Assembly: GCA_026399515.1 (NCBI GenBank)
Contig: JAPLQT010000093.1
Span: 1 to 56,121 of the forward strand
DNA from: Pseudomonadota bacterium
GTDB lineage: Bacteria; Pseudomonadota; Gammaproteobacteria; Burkholderiales; Rhodocyclaceae
Direction of reading: 5' to 3'
DNA: 56,121 nucleotides
The translations under genes were made by a program, and so were the position numbers. This document shows positions 10,117 to 21,005 of this stretch, in pieces. The notes beneath the pieces were generated by a model that was not told the origin of the DNA, did no database searches, and saw only the letters and a program-made list of their open reading frames with translations. Within the stretch, counting starts at the first letter, position 1; each line of letters opens with the position of its first letter.

Positions 10117-10473
10117 TTACTTGTCGATGACCACGCGAGTAGTGAACAGGACGTTGGTGAATTCACGATTCAACGAAGCGCTTTGGTACTTGGCCTGTAT
10201 CGGGCCATCCGCGTAGCTGATGGTGTTGCCGGCTTTTACCGCGACGCTCGGCGACACGACCCAGAACTTCTTTCCGCCGTCCTGAACTTCCATGTACGTA
10301 AATTTCTTGGCGTCGATGAAGGAGAGCACTTTGCCTTTCTTGGTCAGCGGGGCATCGGATTTGCTCATGTCGGCCGGGCCTCCGGCGGCATGGCCGGGCG
10401 GTGGCGCCGGGGGACTGGCGCCGGCGCCAAGTGACAAACCGGTGAGTACGAGTAGCGCGGCTAGGGTTTTCAT
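10117..10473 (-). CDS. small exported protein, NrfJ-like OB-fold
   Basis: A 118-residue protein with a signal peptide (residues 1-19), a Pro/Gly/His-rich linker (PPAPPPGHAAGGP) and a compact beta domain: GKVLSFIDAKKFTYMEVQDG, KKFWVVSP and GNTISYADG. The pattern resembles periplasmic NrfJ-type proteins found near cytochrome c nitrite reductases, but no such genes are here. Function unknown. It is the last gene on the minus strand after fumA, separated from it by a 130-base inverted-repeat element. Confidence 0.75.
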   Translation of the reverse strand: MKTLAALLVLTGLSLGAGASPPAPPPGHAAGGPADMSKSDAPLTKKGKVLSFIDAKKFTYMEVQDGGKKFWVVSPSVAVKAGNTISYADGPIQAKYQSASLNREFTNVLFTTRVVIDK

Positions 10474-10525
10474 GGTTGATTTCCAGTGCAGGTGAGTTGT
10501 GGAGTGACTCAGGATATACAGTGTT

Positions 10526-10655
10526 AATTCCGATTCGCATTAGAACCGAGACGCGAAGATGACCAACGGAAATCCCTGTGGGACAAGCCGAAGACAGTGC
10601 TGTCGCACGGCGAGGCGCAGTCGACAAAGTATCGGTTCTAATTCGATTCGAAATT
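10526..10655. repeat. imperfect inverted repeat element between fumA and the OB-fold gene
   Basis: Two 24-base arms, 10526-10549 and 10632-10655, match as inverted repeats at 21 of 24 positions (core TTAGAACCGA / TCGGTTCTAA is perfect) and enclose 82 bases with no reading frame of note. The right arm overlaps the fumA stop codon. This could be a miniature terminal-inverted-repeat element or a long RNA stem. No second copy was noticed in the window. Confidence 0.65.
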
Positions 10656-12186
10656 AGGCCGCGGTGACCGGTATCTTGCCGATCTTCGCCTGCCATTCTT
10701 TCGGGCCGGTCTGATGAACCGAGCTGCCTTTCGAGTCGACGGCGACCGTGACCGGCATGTCCTTGACGTCGAATTCGTAGATTGCCTCCATTCCCAGGTC
10801 GGCGAAGCCCACCACCCGTGAAGCCTTGATGGCCTTGGAGACCAGATAGGCGGCGCCGCCGACGGCCATCAGGTAGGCCGAACGGTGTTTCTTGATCGCC
10901 TCGATGGCGACTGGACCCCGTTGGGCTTTGCCGACCATGGCGATGATGCCGGTCTGCGCCAGCATCATTTCGGTGAACTTGTCCATGCGCGTGGCTGTGG
11001 TCGGGCCGGCCGGCCCCATCACTTCATCGCGTACCGGATCGACCGGGCCGACGTAGTAGATGACGCGGTTGGTGAAATCCACGGGAAGTTTCTCTCCCTT
11101 GGCCAGCATGTCCTGGATGCGTTTGTGCGCGGCGTCCCGGCCGGTGAGCATCTTGCCATTGAGAAGCAGGGTCTGGCCCGGCGTCCAGGCGGCGACCTGG
11201 GCGGGGGTCAGGGTGTCGAGATCGACGCGCGTCGAGGTTTTGGTGTCGGGCTGCCAGGTGACCTTGGGCCAGTCCTCCAGGCTCGGCACTGGCAGCTTGG
11301 CGGGGCCGGAGCCGTCCAGCTCGAAATGGATGTGGCGCGTCGCGGCGCAGTTGGGGATCAGGGCGACCGGCAGGTTGGCGGCATGGGTCGGGTAGTCGAG
11401 CACCTTGACGTCGAGCACCGTGGTCAGGCCGCCGAGTCCCTGCGCGCCTATGCCCAGCGCATTGACCTTGTCGTAGAGTTCGAGGCGCAGCTCTTCGGTG
11501 CGCACCAGCTTCTCGCCGCGCGCGGCTTTGGCTTTGAGCTCGTGAATGTTCACCGGCGCCATGATGGACTCCTTCGCCAGCAGCATGGCCTTTTCCGGCG
11601 TGCCGCCGATGCCGACGCCGAGGATCCCCGGGGGGCACCAGCCAGCCCCCATGGTCGGCACAGTCTTAAGTATCCAGTCGACGAGATTGTCGGAAGGATT
11701 GAGCATGGCGAACTTGGCCTTGGCTTCCGAGCCGCCGCCTTTGGCGGCGCAGATGACTTCGACATGATTGCCGGGGACGATTTCGTAGTGGACCACGGCC
11801 GGCGTGTTGTCCTTGGTGTTGCTGCGTTTGCCGGCGGGATCGGCCAGCACCGATGCGCGTAGGGGATTGTCGGGGTTGCCGTAGGCTCGCCGCACGCCTT
11901 CGTTCACCATCTCTTGCACCGAGAGTTTGGCTTCCCATTGCACCTGCATGCCCACTTTGAGGAACACCAGGGCGATGCCCGTGTCCTGGCAGATGGGGCG
12001 GTGGCCTTCGGCCGACATGCGGCTGTTGGTGAGTATCTGGGCAATGGCATCCTTGGCGGCGGCTGATTCCTCGCGCTGGTAGGCTTCGCCCAGCGCCTGG
12101 ATGTAGTCCACGGGATGGTAGAAGCTGATGTACTGGAACGCATCGGCGATACTCTGGATGAAGTCTTCCTGGCGGATGGATGTCAT
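10654..12186 (-). CDS. fumA: fumarate hydratase, class I (iron-sulfur)
   Basis: A 510-residue single-chain class I fumarase of the oxygen-sensitive type, hydrating fumarate to L-malate in the TCA cycle. The three cluster-ligand cysteines expected for the [4Fe-4S] centre are seen in ICQDTGIA, GAGWCPPGI and PNCAATRHIHF. Alpha and beta domains are both present, the beta part covering the last ~180 residues (GPTTATRMDKF). The ATG at 12186 has GGAAA seven bases upstream; a TTG at 12198 would add four residues. Its stop is inside the inverted-repeat element at 10526-10655, and repeat copy 2 lies just upstream. Confidence 0.94.
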   Translation of the reverse strand: MTSIRQEDFIQSIADAFQYISFYHPVDYIQALGEAYQREESAAAKDAIAQILTNSRMSAEGHRPICQDTGIALVFLKVGMQVQWEAKLSVQEMVNEGVRRAYGNPDNPLRASVLADPAGKRSNTKDNTPAVVHYEIVPGNHVEVICAAKGGGSEAKAKFAMLNPSDNLVDWILKTVPTMGAGWCPPGILGVGIGGTPEKAMLLAKESIMAPVNIHELKAKAARGEKLVRTEELRLELYDKVNALGIGAQGLGGLTTVLDVKVLDYPTHAANLPVALIPNCAATRHIHFELDGSGPAKLPVPSLEDWPKVTWQPDTKTSTRVDLDTLTPAQVAAWTPGQTLLLNGKMLTGRDAAHKRIQDMLAKGEKLPVDFTNRVIYYVGPVDPVRDEVMGPAGPTTATRMDKFTEMMLAQTGIIAMVGKAQRGPVAIEAIKKHRSAYLMAVGGAAYLVSKAIKASRVVGFADLGMEAIYEFDVKDMPVTVAVDSKGSSVHQTGPKEWQAKIGKIPVTAA

Positions 12187-12209
12187 GGCGGTTTCCAATC
12201 GAGAAGGGG

Positions 12210-12364
12210 GTTAACGTGAAATACGGTTACGAAGCGCCCCGCAACCCCCGAGCGTAGCGAGCAATTTGTAGCCCCCGCCCGGGCGGGGGTTGGGGGTGGG
12301 GGCATTAATTCGGGTTTTGAGCAATTTCATGGCACGGGGGTGGTCTGACGACGATGCGAGTTAG
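12210..12364 (-). repeat. intergenic repeat family, copy 2
   Basis: Read on the minus strand it begins CTAACTCGCATCGTCGTCAG at 12364, continues through GTGCCATGAAATTGCTCAA, a C/G inverted repeat (CCCCCGCC CGG GCGGGGG, about 12270-12287), TTGCTCGCTACGCTCG, GGGGCGCTTCGT and ends TATTTCACGTTAA near 12210. The TAA in its first bases is the stop codon of the YqhA-family gene; the fumA start follows 24 bases after its end. This copy has the most complete set of shared blocks. Confidence 0.8.
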
Positions 12365-12885
12365 TGTTTGGGTGTCGCGGACAAGGTGCTGATCATGATC
12401 TTGTCGGTGTAGGCCAGGGCCAGCGCCGAAACCAGGAAGGTCAGATGGATTGAGATGCGCCACAATATTACGCGATCTTCCAACTGGGCCGCGTTGATGA
12501 AGGTTCTCAGCAGGTCGATGGACGAGATGCCGATCAGCGCCATGGCCAGCTTGACTTTAAGGACACTGGCATTTACGTGCGACAGCCATTCCGGCTGGTC
12601 GGGATGGCTTTCCAGGTCGAGGCGGGAGACAAAGGTCTCGTAACCGCCGACGATGACCATAATCAACAGGTTCGCGATCATCACAACGTCTATGAGACCC
12701 AGCACGATCAACATGATGTCGGTCTCGCCCAGACTGCCGATCTTGGTCACGAGGTGTATCAGTTCCAGCATGAACTGGTACACATACACGCCCTGTGCCA
12801 CGATCAGGCCAAGATACAGCGGCGCCTGTAGCCACCTGCTGGCGAAGATCAGGGATTCCATGGACTTGACGAATCGGGGCAGCAT
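12361..12885 (-). CDS. YqhA/UPF0114 family membrane protein
   Basis: A 174-residue integral membrane protein of the UPF0114 (YqhA) family. Four hydrophobic segments are visible at about residues 12-36, 58-82, 108-128 and 142-162, and the family motif [19 protein letters not shown] is at the N-terminus. The biochemical role is unknown. Its TAA stop lies within the first bases of repeat copy 2, which leads into fumA on the same strand, so the two genes may be co-transcribed through the repeat. Confidence 0.88.
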   Translation of the reverse strand: MLPRFVKSMESLIFASRWLQAPLYLGLIVAQGVYVYQFMLELIHLVTKIGSLGETDIMLIVLGLIDVVMIANLLIMVIVGGYETFVSRLDLESHPDQPEWLSHVNASVLKVKLAMALIGISSIDLLRTFINAAQLEDRVILWRISIHLTFLVSALALAYTDKIMISTLSATPKH

Positions 12886-13068
12886 GCATGACTCCGGTTT
12901 GTGTGTTTGCGGACGTAAACGGTCGCAGGGATGAGCTCCGGCGTTTGTGCCGGCTATTCTAACATTCGTGCTGCACTGCGTCAGATGAGTGCGGCGGCGC
13001 CTGCGTAAGACGGGTGTAAGATAGCCGCCGTCTAATGTCGCATGTTTTCATGACGAGAGGAGATGCAA

Positions 13069-15044
<1,976 letters not shown>

Positions 15045-15069
15045 CGACAAGATCTTGGAGGAGGAGGGG

Positions 15070-15095
15070 AGGGCGCCTACGGGCGCCCTTTTTTT
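15070..15095 (+). terminator. Rho-independent terminator after acs
   Basis: An eight-base stem, AGGGCGCC paired with GGCGCCCT around a four-base loop, is followed directly by a run of T. It lies 25 bases after the acs stop and 28 bases before the nitroreductase start, so the next gene probably has its own promoter or depends on read-through. Confidence 0.88.
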
Positions 15096-15123
15096 CAGCG
15101 TTCTTGTTCAACGAGGATTCCGC

Positions 15124-15849
15124 ATGAATACCGTTTCTTCCAAGCATGATTCTTCAGAATTGCCAGACGCCGAATGTGATGCCTTTCAGGCCTTGTCCAG
15201 CCGCCGCTCGATGCGCGCCTTTTGTCCCGATAAACCGGTCGAGCGTCGGGTAGTTGAGCAGATACTGGAACTGGCCGCCCGTGCGCCCAGCGGCACAAAC
15301 ACCCAGCCCTGGAAGGTTCGGGTGGTCGCGGGCGCGACGCGGGACAGGTTATGCGCCCGGTTGATGCAAGCCCACGAGACTGAGGAGGCGGATTGCGAGG
15401 AGGAGTATCACTACTACCCGGAGCAATGGTTCGAGCCTTATCTGTCGCGACGTAGACAGCTCGGGAAGGCCTTGTATGCGGTCGCGGGCGTGGCCAAGGG
15501 AGACCACGCCGCCATGAAACAACAGCTCGGCCGCAACTACCGGTTTTTCGACGCGCCGGTCGGTTTGCTGGTCTGCATCGATCGCCGGCTGGAAGTCGGC
15601 AGTTGGCTCGATCTGGGCACGTTCCTCATGGGCATCATGGTGGCAGCCCGTGGCTTCGGCTTGCATACCTGCCCGCAGCAAGCCTTCGCCAGGTTCCATA
15701 GGCTGATCCGGGCGGAACTCGACATTCCGCAGCAGGAGTATGTCGTCTGCGGCATGGCGCTTGGCTATGAAGACAGCGCCGCCGAGGTTAACCGTCTCGC
15801 CACTATTCGGGAGCCGGTCGATGCTTTCGCTACTTTCTTCTGGGATTGA
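15124..15849 (+). CDS. nitroreductase family protein
   Basis: A 241-residue FMN-dependent nitroreductase-fold protein. The FMN-binding start SSRRSMRAFCPDKP is at about residues 27-40, AARAPSGTNTQPWKV near 55-69, and the C-terminal GMALGYED motif is typical of the NfnB/NtnA group. Substrates of the family include nitroaromatics, quinones and flavins; the actual one cannot be told. ATG 15124 is used because the longer frame runs back into acs. It ends next to a hairpin shared with the convergent bamC. Confidence 0.88.
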   Translation: MNTVSSKHDSSELPDAECDAFQALSSRRSMRAFCPDKPVERRVVEQILELAARAPSGTNTQPWKVRVVAGATRDRLCARLMQAHETEEADCEEEYHYYPEQWFEPYLSRRRQLGKALYAVAGVAKGDHAAMKQQLGRNYRFFDAPVGLLVCIDRRLEVGSWLDLGTFLMGIMVAARGFGLHTCPQQAFARFHRLIRAELDIPQQEYVVCGMALGYEDSAAEVNRLATIREPVDAFATFFWD

Positions 15850-15901
15850 GCATTCGGAGATTGCCACGCTGCATGCAGCGTGAGAGGCAATCCAAGATGC
15901 A

Positions 15902-15926
15902 AAGAGCCCGGATTCACCGGGCTCTT
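15902..15926. terminator. bidirectional terminator-like hairpin between nitroreductase and bamC
   Basis: A perfect ten-base stem (AAGAGCCCGG with CCGGGCTCTT) around a five-base loop lies between two convergent genes. There is a short T run only when read on the minus strand (after the hairpin TTTG), so it suits bamC somewhat better than the nitroreductase gene. Confidence 0.7.
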
Positions 15927-15963
15927 GGGCGGGTTTCGAGACGACCCTAGACGACGCGATAGA

Positions 15964-17106
15964 TCACTTGAGCTGATCCAGCAACAACCCGAGGATCTTC
16001 TTCGCGGTGTCTGACTTGTCGACACCACCCTCACGTGTCATTACCTGTACGGTGCTGACATCGGCATTGCCCTTGACGTAAATGCGGAACTGGGGCAATT
16101 GACTGGGGTCCTTCTTGGTATTCCAGAAGGCCAGTTTGGAGAGGAAGCTCTGATCTTCTTTCTTGCTGTTGTCGATCTCCGGATCGACGTAGCGGACAAA
16201 ATACATGCCCTGCACGCGGTCGCGATCCTCCACCGTAAAGCCGACACGATCCAGCACCAGTCCGACGCGGCGCCAGGACCGGTCGAAGGCTTCCTGCAAT
16301 TCGAGACTATCGCTGCCGTCGGCGGTCTTGGTCAGCTTGGCGCGCTGGGTTTTCGTGTCGTCCGCAAAGAGCGCCTTGGCTTGCTCCTCGGTGCTTCCGA
16401 GTCGCACCATCAGGCGCCCCAGCATTTCAGCCTCAAGTTCCGGGTTCGCTGGAGTCGGCTGCCAGCGGGTCTCGGTCTTGCCTTCGTTGATGTAGAGTTC
16501 ATTCATGCCGCGATGGCTGATGTAGATTTCCGTGGTGCCCGCTTCCATCCCCTTCTCCAGGCGGGTGCGGAACTTGTCGCGCTCCGGGGTGGAATAGAGG
16601 GAATCCAATACTTTGCTAAGCTGGCTACGCAAGAATCCCTGTGGCAGCTTGGCGCGGTTTTCGGCCCAGTCGGTTTCCATGATGCCGGCTTCGGGTAACT
16701 CGAGGTTCACGATGAACCCGGTCTCCTGCCAGAACTCCTTGATGGCGGGCCAGAGTTTATCGGGTGCGCCATTTACGACCAGCCAACGCTGACTGCCGGC
16801 GCGTTCCAGGCGGGCCTTGTCGAGTTTCGGCAGTACTTCCGACGAGCCGCTGGCGCGTCCCTGGCCGGCGCGTTCGCCGGAATAGGCGGAAAAAGTCGCC
16901 GTGCTCTTGGCGCTGATGTCCGGCACCGAGTAACGATCGTCGCGGCTGGGCGTGGTGAGATCGGGCGGGATTTCCAGGGACGGCAACTTGCCGGCCGACT
17001 TGTAATCGATCTTTTTCGATTCGAAGAGGGTGCCGCCGCAACCGGCCAGGGCCAGCATGGCCAACATGGCCAATGGCAATGAAGACAGAAGATGCTTACG
17101 TATCAT
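15964..17106 (-). CDS. bamC: outer membrane protein assembly factor BamC
   Basis: A 380-residue lipoprotein of the BamC (NlpB) family, a component of the BAM complex that inserts beta-barrel proteins into the outer membrane. The lipobox LALAGC places the lipidated Cys at residue 23. It is followed by an unstructured, BamD-binding-like stretch (SLEIPPDLTTP, residues ~45-60) and two helix-grip domains. Start ATG 17106 has AGAGG ahead of it. It follows dapA by 30 bases, the usual dapA-bamC pair. Confidence 0.93.
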   Translation of the reverse strand: MIRKHLLSSLPLAMLAMLALAGCGGTLFESKKIDYKSAGKLPSLEIPPDLTTPSRDDRYSVPDISAKSTATFSAYSGERAGQGRASGSSEVLPKLDKARLERAGSQRWLVVNGAPDKLWPAIKEFWQETGFIVNLELPEAGIMETDWAENRAKLPQGFLRSQLSKVLDSLYSTPERDKFRTRLEKGMEAGTTEIYISHRGMNELYINEGKTETRWQPTPANPELEAEMLGRLMVRLGSTEEQAKALFADDTKTQRAKLTKTADGSDSLELQEAFDRSWRRVGLVLDRVGFTVEDRDRVQGMYFVRYVDPEIDNSKKEDQSFLSKLAFWNTKKDPSQLPQFRIYVKGNADVSTVQVMTREGGVDKSDTAKKILGLLLDQLK

Positions 17107-17136
17107 GCGTACCTCTGGAATGTGCATCAATGGGGA

Positions 17137-18015
17137 TTAAACAACGATGTCCGCCTCGCTCAAGGCGATGCGCACACGTTCGTGGAACTCCGGGGAAAGC
17201 GGAGTCATCGGCAGGCGAATGCCGTCGCTCATCAGTCCCATGCGGGCCAGCGCCCACTTGACCGGTATCGGGTTGGCTTCCAGGAAAAGGTTGCGATGCA
17301 GGCCGAGCAGCCGGAAGTTGATTTCCCGCGCGGTTTTGACATCGCCGGCCCGGGCCGCCGCGCACATCGCGTGCATCAATCGCGGCGCGACGTTGGCGGT
17401 GACCGAAATCGCGCCTTGGCCGCCCATCAGGATCAGGCCGAGCGCGGTGGCGTCGTCCCCGCTGTACCATGCAAAGCCGGGCGGCAGGCGCTTGATGAGA
17501 TCGCTGCCGCGCTCGATGTTGCCGGTGGCGTCCTTGATGCCGACGATGCCGGGTATCCCGGCCAGGCGCAGCGTAGTGTCATTGGCCAGATCGGCGACCG
17601 TGCGCCCAGGCACGTTGTAGACGATCATCGGCAGGTCGACGGCTTCGGCGATGGCCTTGAAGTGGCGGTAGAGGCCTTCCTGGCCGGGTTTGTTGTAATA
17701 GGGGACGACCGACAGGTGCGCCGAGGCACCGACTTTCTTGGCGAAAGCGGCATACTCGATCGCCTCGTCCGTCGAGTTGGATCCGGTTCCGGCGATCACC
17801 GGGATGCGGCCGGCGGCTTGCTCGACGGCAGTGCGTATCAAGGTGCAATGCTCGTCGTGGTCCACCGTCGGCGATTCGCCGGTGGTGCCGACCACGACGA
17901 TGCCGTCCGATCCTTCGGCGATGTGCCAGTCGATAAAGTCGCGCAGCCGCGGGAGGTCTAGGCCGCCGTCTGCCAGCATCGGCGTGGCGATGGCGGGAAT
18001 TGATCCTGTAATCAT
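17137..18015 (-). CDS. dapA: 4-hydroxy-tetrahydrodipicolinate synthase
   Basis: A 292-residue TIM-barrel aldolase that condenses pyruvate and aspartate semialdehyde, the first committed step to lysine and diaminopimelate. The Schiff-base lysine is K161 in GIKDATGN, the proton-relay tyrosine is Y133 in VYNVPGR, and the GTTGES substrate loop is at 43-48. The length is standard. With bamC downstream this is the conserved betaproteobacterial pair. Confidence 0.96.
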   Translation of the reverse strand: MITGSIPAIATPMLADGGLDLPRLRDFIDWHIAEGSDGIVVVGTTGESPTVDHDEHCTLIRTAVEQAAGRIPVIAGTGSNSTDEAIEYAAFAKKVGASAHLSVVPYYNKPGQEGLYRHFKAIAEAVDLPMIVYNVPGRTVADLANDTTLRLAGIPGIVGIKDATGNIERGSDLIKRLPPGFAWYSGDDATALGLILMGGQGAISVTANVAPRLMHAMCAAARAGDVKTAREINFRLLGLHRNLFLEANPIPVKWALARMGLMSDGIRLPMTPLSPEFHERVRIALSEADIVV

Positions 18016-18094
18016 GGACTGCTGTCCGAAGCGAAAAGAATGATTTTACCCGAACTACCGATCGGGAACTAATACCCTTGACCAATGGCGGGCA

Positions 18095-19018
18095 CTAGAG
18101 ATCGGCGAGCACTTTGATGTGGGCGGCGACGCTGCGGGCCAGGGCCGACAATGCGTAGCCGCCTTCCAGCATCGAAACGATGCGACCCTGAGCTGTCTGC
18201 GCCGCCAACTCCTTGAGTTGCATCGTCACCCAACTGTAGTCGGATTCCACGAGGCCCAGCGAGGCCATGTCGTCTTCATAATGAGCATCGAAGCCGGCGG
18301 AAATATAGATCAGCTCGGGGGCGAATTCGCGCAATCGCGGCATCCAGATGTCGGTGACGACCTGGCGAAAAACGTCTCCGTGCGTTCCCGCCGGCAGCGG
18401 AACGTTGAGCATGTTGGACGCAGGATTATCGGTGCCGGAGAACGGATAGAAGGGATGCTGGAAGGTGCTGACCATCAGCACCTTGTCGTTGCCGGAAAAG
18501 ATGTCCTCGGTGCCGTTGCCATGGTGCACATCGAAATCGACGATGGCGACGCGTTTCAATCCCCACGCCTCGATGGCGTGCATGGCGGCGACGGCGATAT
18601 TGTTGAAGAAGCAGAAACCCATCGCCTTGGCTTGTTCCGCGTGATGCCCCGGCGGGCGTACGCCGCAGAACGCCGTGCTCACTTCGCCGCGCATGACCAG
18701 GTCGGTGGCCAGGATGCCGGCGCCGGCGGAGCGCAGCGCGGCATTCCAGGTGCCGGGACTCATCGCGGTGTCCGGGTCGACATGTACGATGCCGTGCTGA
18801 GGGGCGCTTTGCTCGATCATCTCGACATGGCTGCGCCGATGTACGCGCAGCAACTGTTCCATGTCGGCCAGTGGCGCGTCGTGAAACACCAGGTGGAGAT
18901 CCAGCCCCGCGGAAATCAGCCGATCGTTGATCGCCCCGAGGCGATCGGGGCATTCCGGGTGGTGGGCGCCCATATCATGTTGCCAGCAATCGCGGTGGGT
19001 GATGAAGGCGGTCGTCAT
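18095..19018 (-). CDS. histone deacetylase family protein (AcuC/acetoin utilisation type)
   Basis: A 307-residue zinc hydrolase of the class II HDAC-like family. Visible motifs are RPPGHHAEQ (catalytic His pair), FDVHHGNGTE (zinc ligands Asp and His), SAGFDAHYED (third zinc ligand) and LEGGY. Bacterial members remove acetyl groups from proteins such as acetyl-CoA synthetase or from polyamines; the partner is not shown here. ATG 19018 is preferred; a TTG at 19036 would add six residues. It is divergent from the moxR operon with an 86-base shared upstream region. Confidence 0.9.
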   Translation of the reverse strand: MTTAFITHRDCWQHDMGAHHPECPDRLGAINDRLISAGLDLHLVFHDAPLADMEQLLRVHRRSHVEMIEQSAPQHGIVHVDPDTAMSPGTWNAALRSAGAGILATDLVMRGEVSTAFCGVRPPGHHAEQAKAMGFCFFNNIAVAAMHAIEAWGLKRVAIVDFDVHHGNGTEDIFSGNDKVLMVSTFQHPFYPFSGTDNPASNMLNVPLPAGTHGDVFRQVVTDIWMPRLREFAPELIYISAGFDAHYEDDMASLGLVESDYSWVTMQLKELAAQTAQGRIVSMLEGGYALSALARSVAAHIKVLADL

Positions 19019-19104
19019 GCGAATTTGGGACTTCAATGGGTTTACAATTGAATGAGATCATACATTATTCTTCAGTTCACCTCTTTGACATAAACTCCCG
19101 GACC

Positions 19105-20040
19105 ATGCGATCCCCCATTTCCCAGCCCCCCCTCGCCGAAGTCATCCGTCAGGCGGGTGGTGTCATCCTCGGCAAGCAACACCAGATACGCTTGTCCCTG
19201 GCCTGCCTGTTGGCGCGAGGCCACCTCTTGATCGAGGATCTGCCCGGCGTCGGCAAGACCACCCTGGCGCATGTGCTGGCGCAACTGCTGGGTCTGCAAT
19301 TCCAGCGTATCCAGTTCACCAGCGACATGCTGCCGGCCGACATCATCGGCGTCTCGGTTTTCGATCGCGCCACCGGCGGTTTCACTTTTCATCCCGGGCC
19401 GATATTCGCCCAGTTGATACTCGCCGACGAAGTCAATCGCGCCACCCCAAAAGCCCAGAGCGCCTTGCTGGAGGCCATGGAGGAACGCCAGGTCACCACC
19501 GAAGGCGCGACGCGGCCGCTGCCGTCGCCATTTTTCGTCATCGCCACGCAGAATCCCTCGCATCAGATCGGTACTTTTCCCTTGCCGGAATCCCAGCTTG
19601 ACCGCTTCCTGATGCGTATCGAGCTGGGCTATCCCGATCACGCGGCCGAGCGCGAACTGTTGAGCGGCGCGGACCGGCGCGCCATGATTGCGGATCTGGT
19701 CCCTTGCATGGCGGTTGGGGAGATCGCGCTATTGCAGCAGTCCGTGACGCGAGTACACGTTGCCGATGCCTTGATCGACTACACCCAGGCCCTGGTCGCC
19801 CATACCCGCCAGTCGCCCGATTACCAGGTCGGCCTCTCGCCACGCGCGGCGCTGGCGCTGCTGGCCGCGGCACGCGCCTGGGCGCTGCTGGACGGTCGCG
19901 ACCATGCCCTGCCGGAAGACATCCAGGCGGTACTGCCGGCGGTGGCGCCGCACCGCCTGCGTCAGGCGGGCGAGACGCTGCTGCGATTGAATGCCGCCCA
20001 GATTGCCGCACGCCTGATCGAGGCCGTGCCCTTGCCTTGA
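19105..20040 (+). CDS. MoxR family AAA+ ATPase
   Basis: A 311-residue AAA+ ATPase: Walker A LPGVGKTT near residues 45-52, Walker B LADEVNRATPKAQ near 108-120, sensor 1 IATQNP, and the arginine-finger region SQLDRFLMR. MoxR proteins act as chaperone-like partners for VWA/DUF58 proteins. Start ATG 19105 fits the family; the longer frame from 19036 adds residues unlike it. The next three genes overlap in series, making a MoxR-DUF58-transglutaminase-MltB operon typical of betaproteobacteria. Confidence 0.92.
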   Translation: MRSPISQPPLAEVIRQAGGVILGKQHQIRLSLACLLARGHLLIEDLPGVGKTTLAHVLAQLLGLQFQRIQFTSDMLPADIIGVSVFDRATGGFTFHPGPIFAQLILADEVNRATPKAQSALLEAMEERQVTTEGATRPLPSPFFVIATQNPSHQIGTFPLPESQLDRFLMRIELGYPDHAAERELLSGADRRAMIADLVPCMAVGEIALLQQSVTRVHVADALIDYTQALVAHTRQSPDYQVGLSPRAALALLAAARAWALLDGRDHALPEDIQAVLPAVAPHRLRQAGETLLRLNAAQIAARLIEAVPLP

Positions 20041-21005
20041 GCCTCACCGCGACCCTACAGGAGCGTTTCTTCCGTTGGGCGCTGCGCGGGCACGCTCCCG
20101 AACCTTCTCCGGTCATCCTCACTCAGCGCCGCGTGTATGTGCTACCGACGCGGCAAGGCCTCGCCTATGCGGTCTCCCTGCTGGTGATGCTGGTCGGGGC
20201 CATCAATTACAATCTGAGCCTGGGCTACGCGCTGGTGTTCCTGCTCACCGGGCTGGGCCTCACGGCGATCCTCCACACCTTCCGCAATCTCGTTCAACTG
20301 CGCATCGCACCGGGGCGTTGCGAACCGGTATTTGCCGGCGAGCTCGCCAGCTTCGGCATCGTGCTGACCAACCGGCGCGATGAAACGCGGCCGGCGATAC
20401 GCCTGCGCCTGCCGGGGCAAACATCGATCGAGATCGAGGTTCCGGAACAGTCCAGCCTCGAAGCCCGGCTAACGCTGCCCGCGCCGCACCGGGGGTGGTT
20501 GGCGCTGCCGCGTATCACCCTGGAGACCAATTACCCGCTCGGCCTCATCCGGGCCTGGAGCTATGCCGCGCCGGATCAGCACTGCCTGGTTTATCCGGCC
20601 CCCGCCGAAACGGCGCCCCCAGTGCCGGCAATGCCGGGCGAGGATGGCGGGGCCGCTCGCGTGGCCGCCGGCATGGAGGATTTCGCCGGCTTGCGCCGTC
20701 ACCAGCCTGCGGATCCTCCGCGCCATGTCGCCTGGAAGGCCGCCGCCCGCCAAAACGCCGGACCCTTGCTGACCAAGTTGTTCACCGGCGCCGCGGCGCA
20801 TACGCTGTGGTTCGACTGGGACATGCTGCCGACGAGCCAGGACGTCGAGGCACGGCTCTCGGTGCTGACGCGCTGGATTTGCGATGCGCATGGCGCCGGC
20901 CTGGCCTGGGGGCTGAGCCTGCCGGGAAGCGAATTGGTGCCTGCCGGGGACGACGACCACTTTCACGCCTGCCTGAAACTGCTGGCGCTGTATGCCCAAG
21001 AGTAA
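20037..21005 (+). CDS. DUF58 domain-containing protein
   Basis: A 322-residue protein with two close membrane segments (about residues 41-85, YAVSLLVMLVGAINYN... and YALVFLLTGLGLTAI) followed by a DUF58 region; the signature RHQPADPPRHVAWKAAAR is near residue 222. DUF58 proteins pair with MoxR ATPases. No ATG exists near the family N-terminus; TTG 20037 overlaps the moxR stop by three bases (TTGA), which I take as the start. It overlaps the next gene by 14 bases. Confidence 0.88.
   Translation: MSLTATLQERFFRWALRGHAPEPSPVILTQRRVYVLPTRQGLAYAVSLLVMLVGAINYNLSLGYALVFLLTGLGLTAILHTFRNLVQLRIAPGRCEPVFAGELASFGIVLTNRRDETRPAIRLRLPGQTSIEIEVPEQSSLEARLTLPAPHRGWLALPRITLETNYPLGLIRAWSYAAPDQHCLVYPAPAETAPPVPAMPGEDGGAARVAAGMEDFAGLRRHQPADPPRHVAWKAAARQNAGPLLTKLFTGAAAHTLWFDWDMLPTSQDVEARLSVLTRWICDAHGAGLAWGLSLPGSELVPAGDDDHFHACLKLLALYAQE

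Noticed and set aside
10885-11862. 325-residue open frame on the plus strand
   Set aside because: Antisense shadow of the class I fumarase.
19019-19104. Promoter-like TTTACA and CATTAT ahead of moxR
   Set aside because: The -10 is poor and many similar matches would occur by chance in AT-rich spacers.
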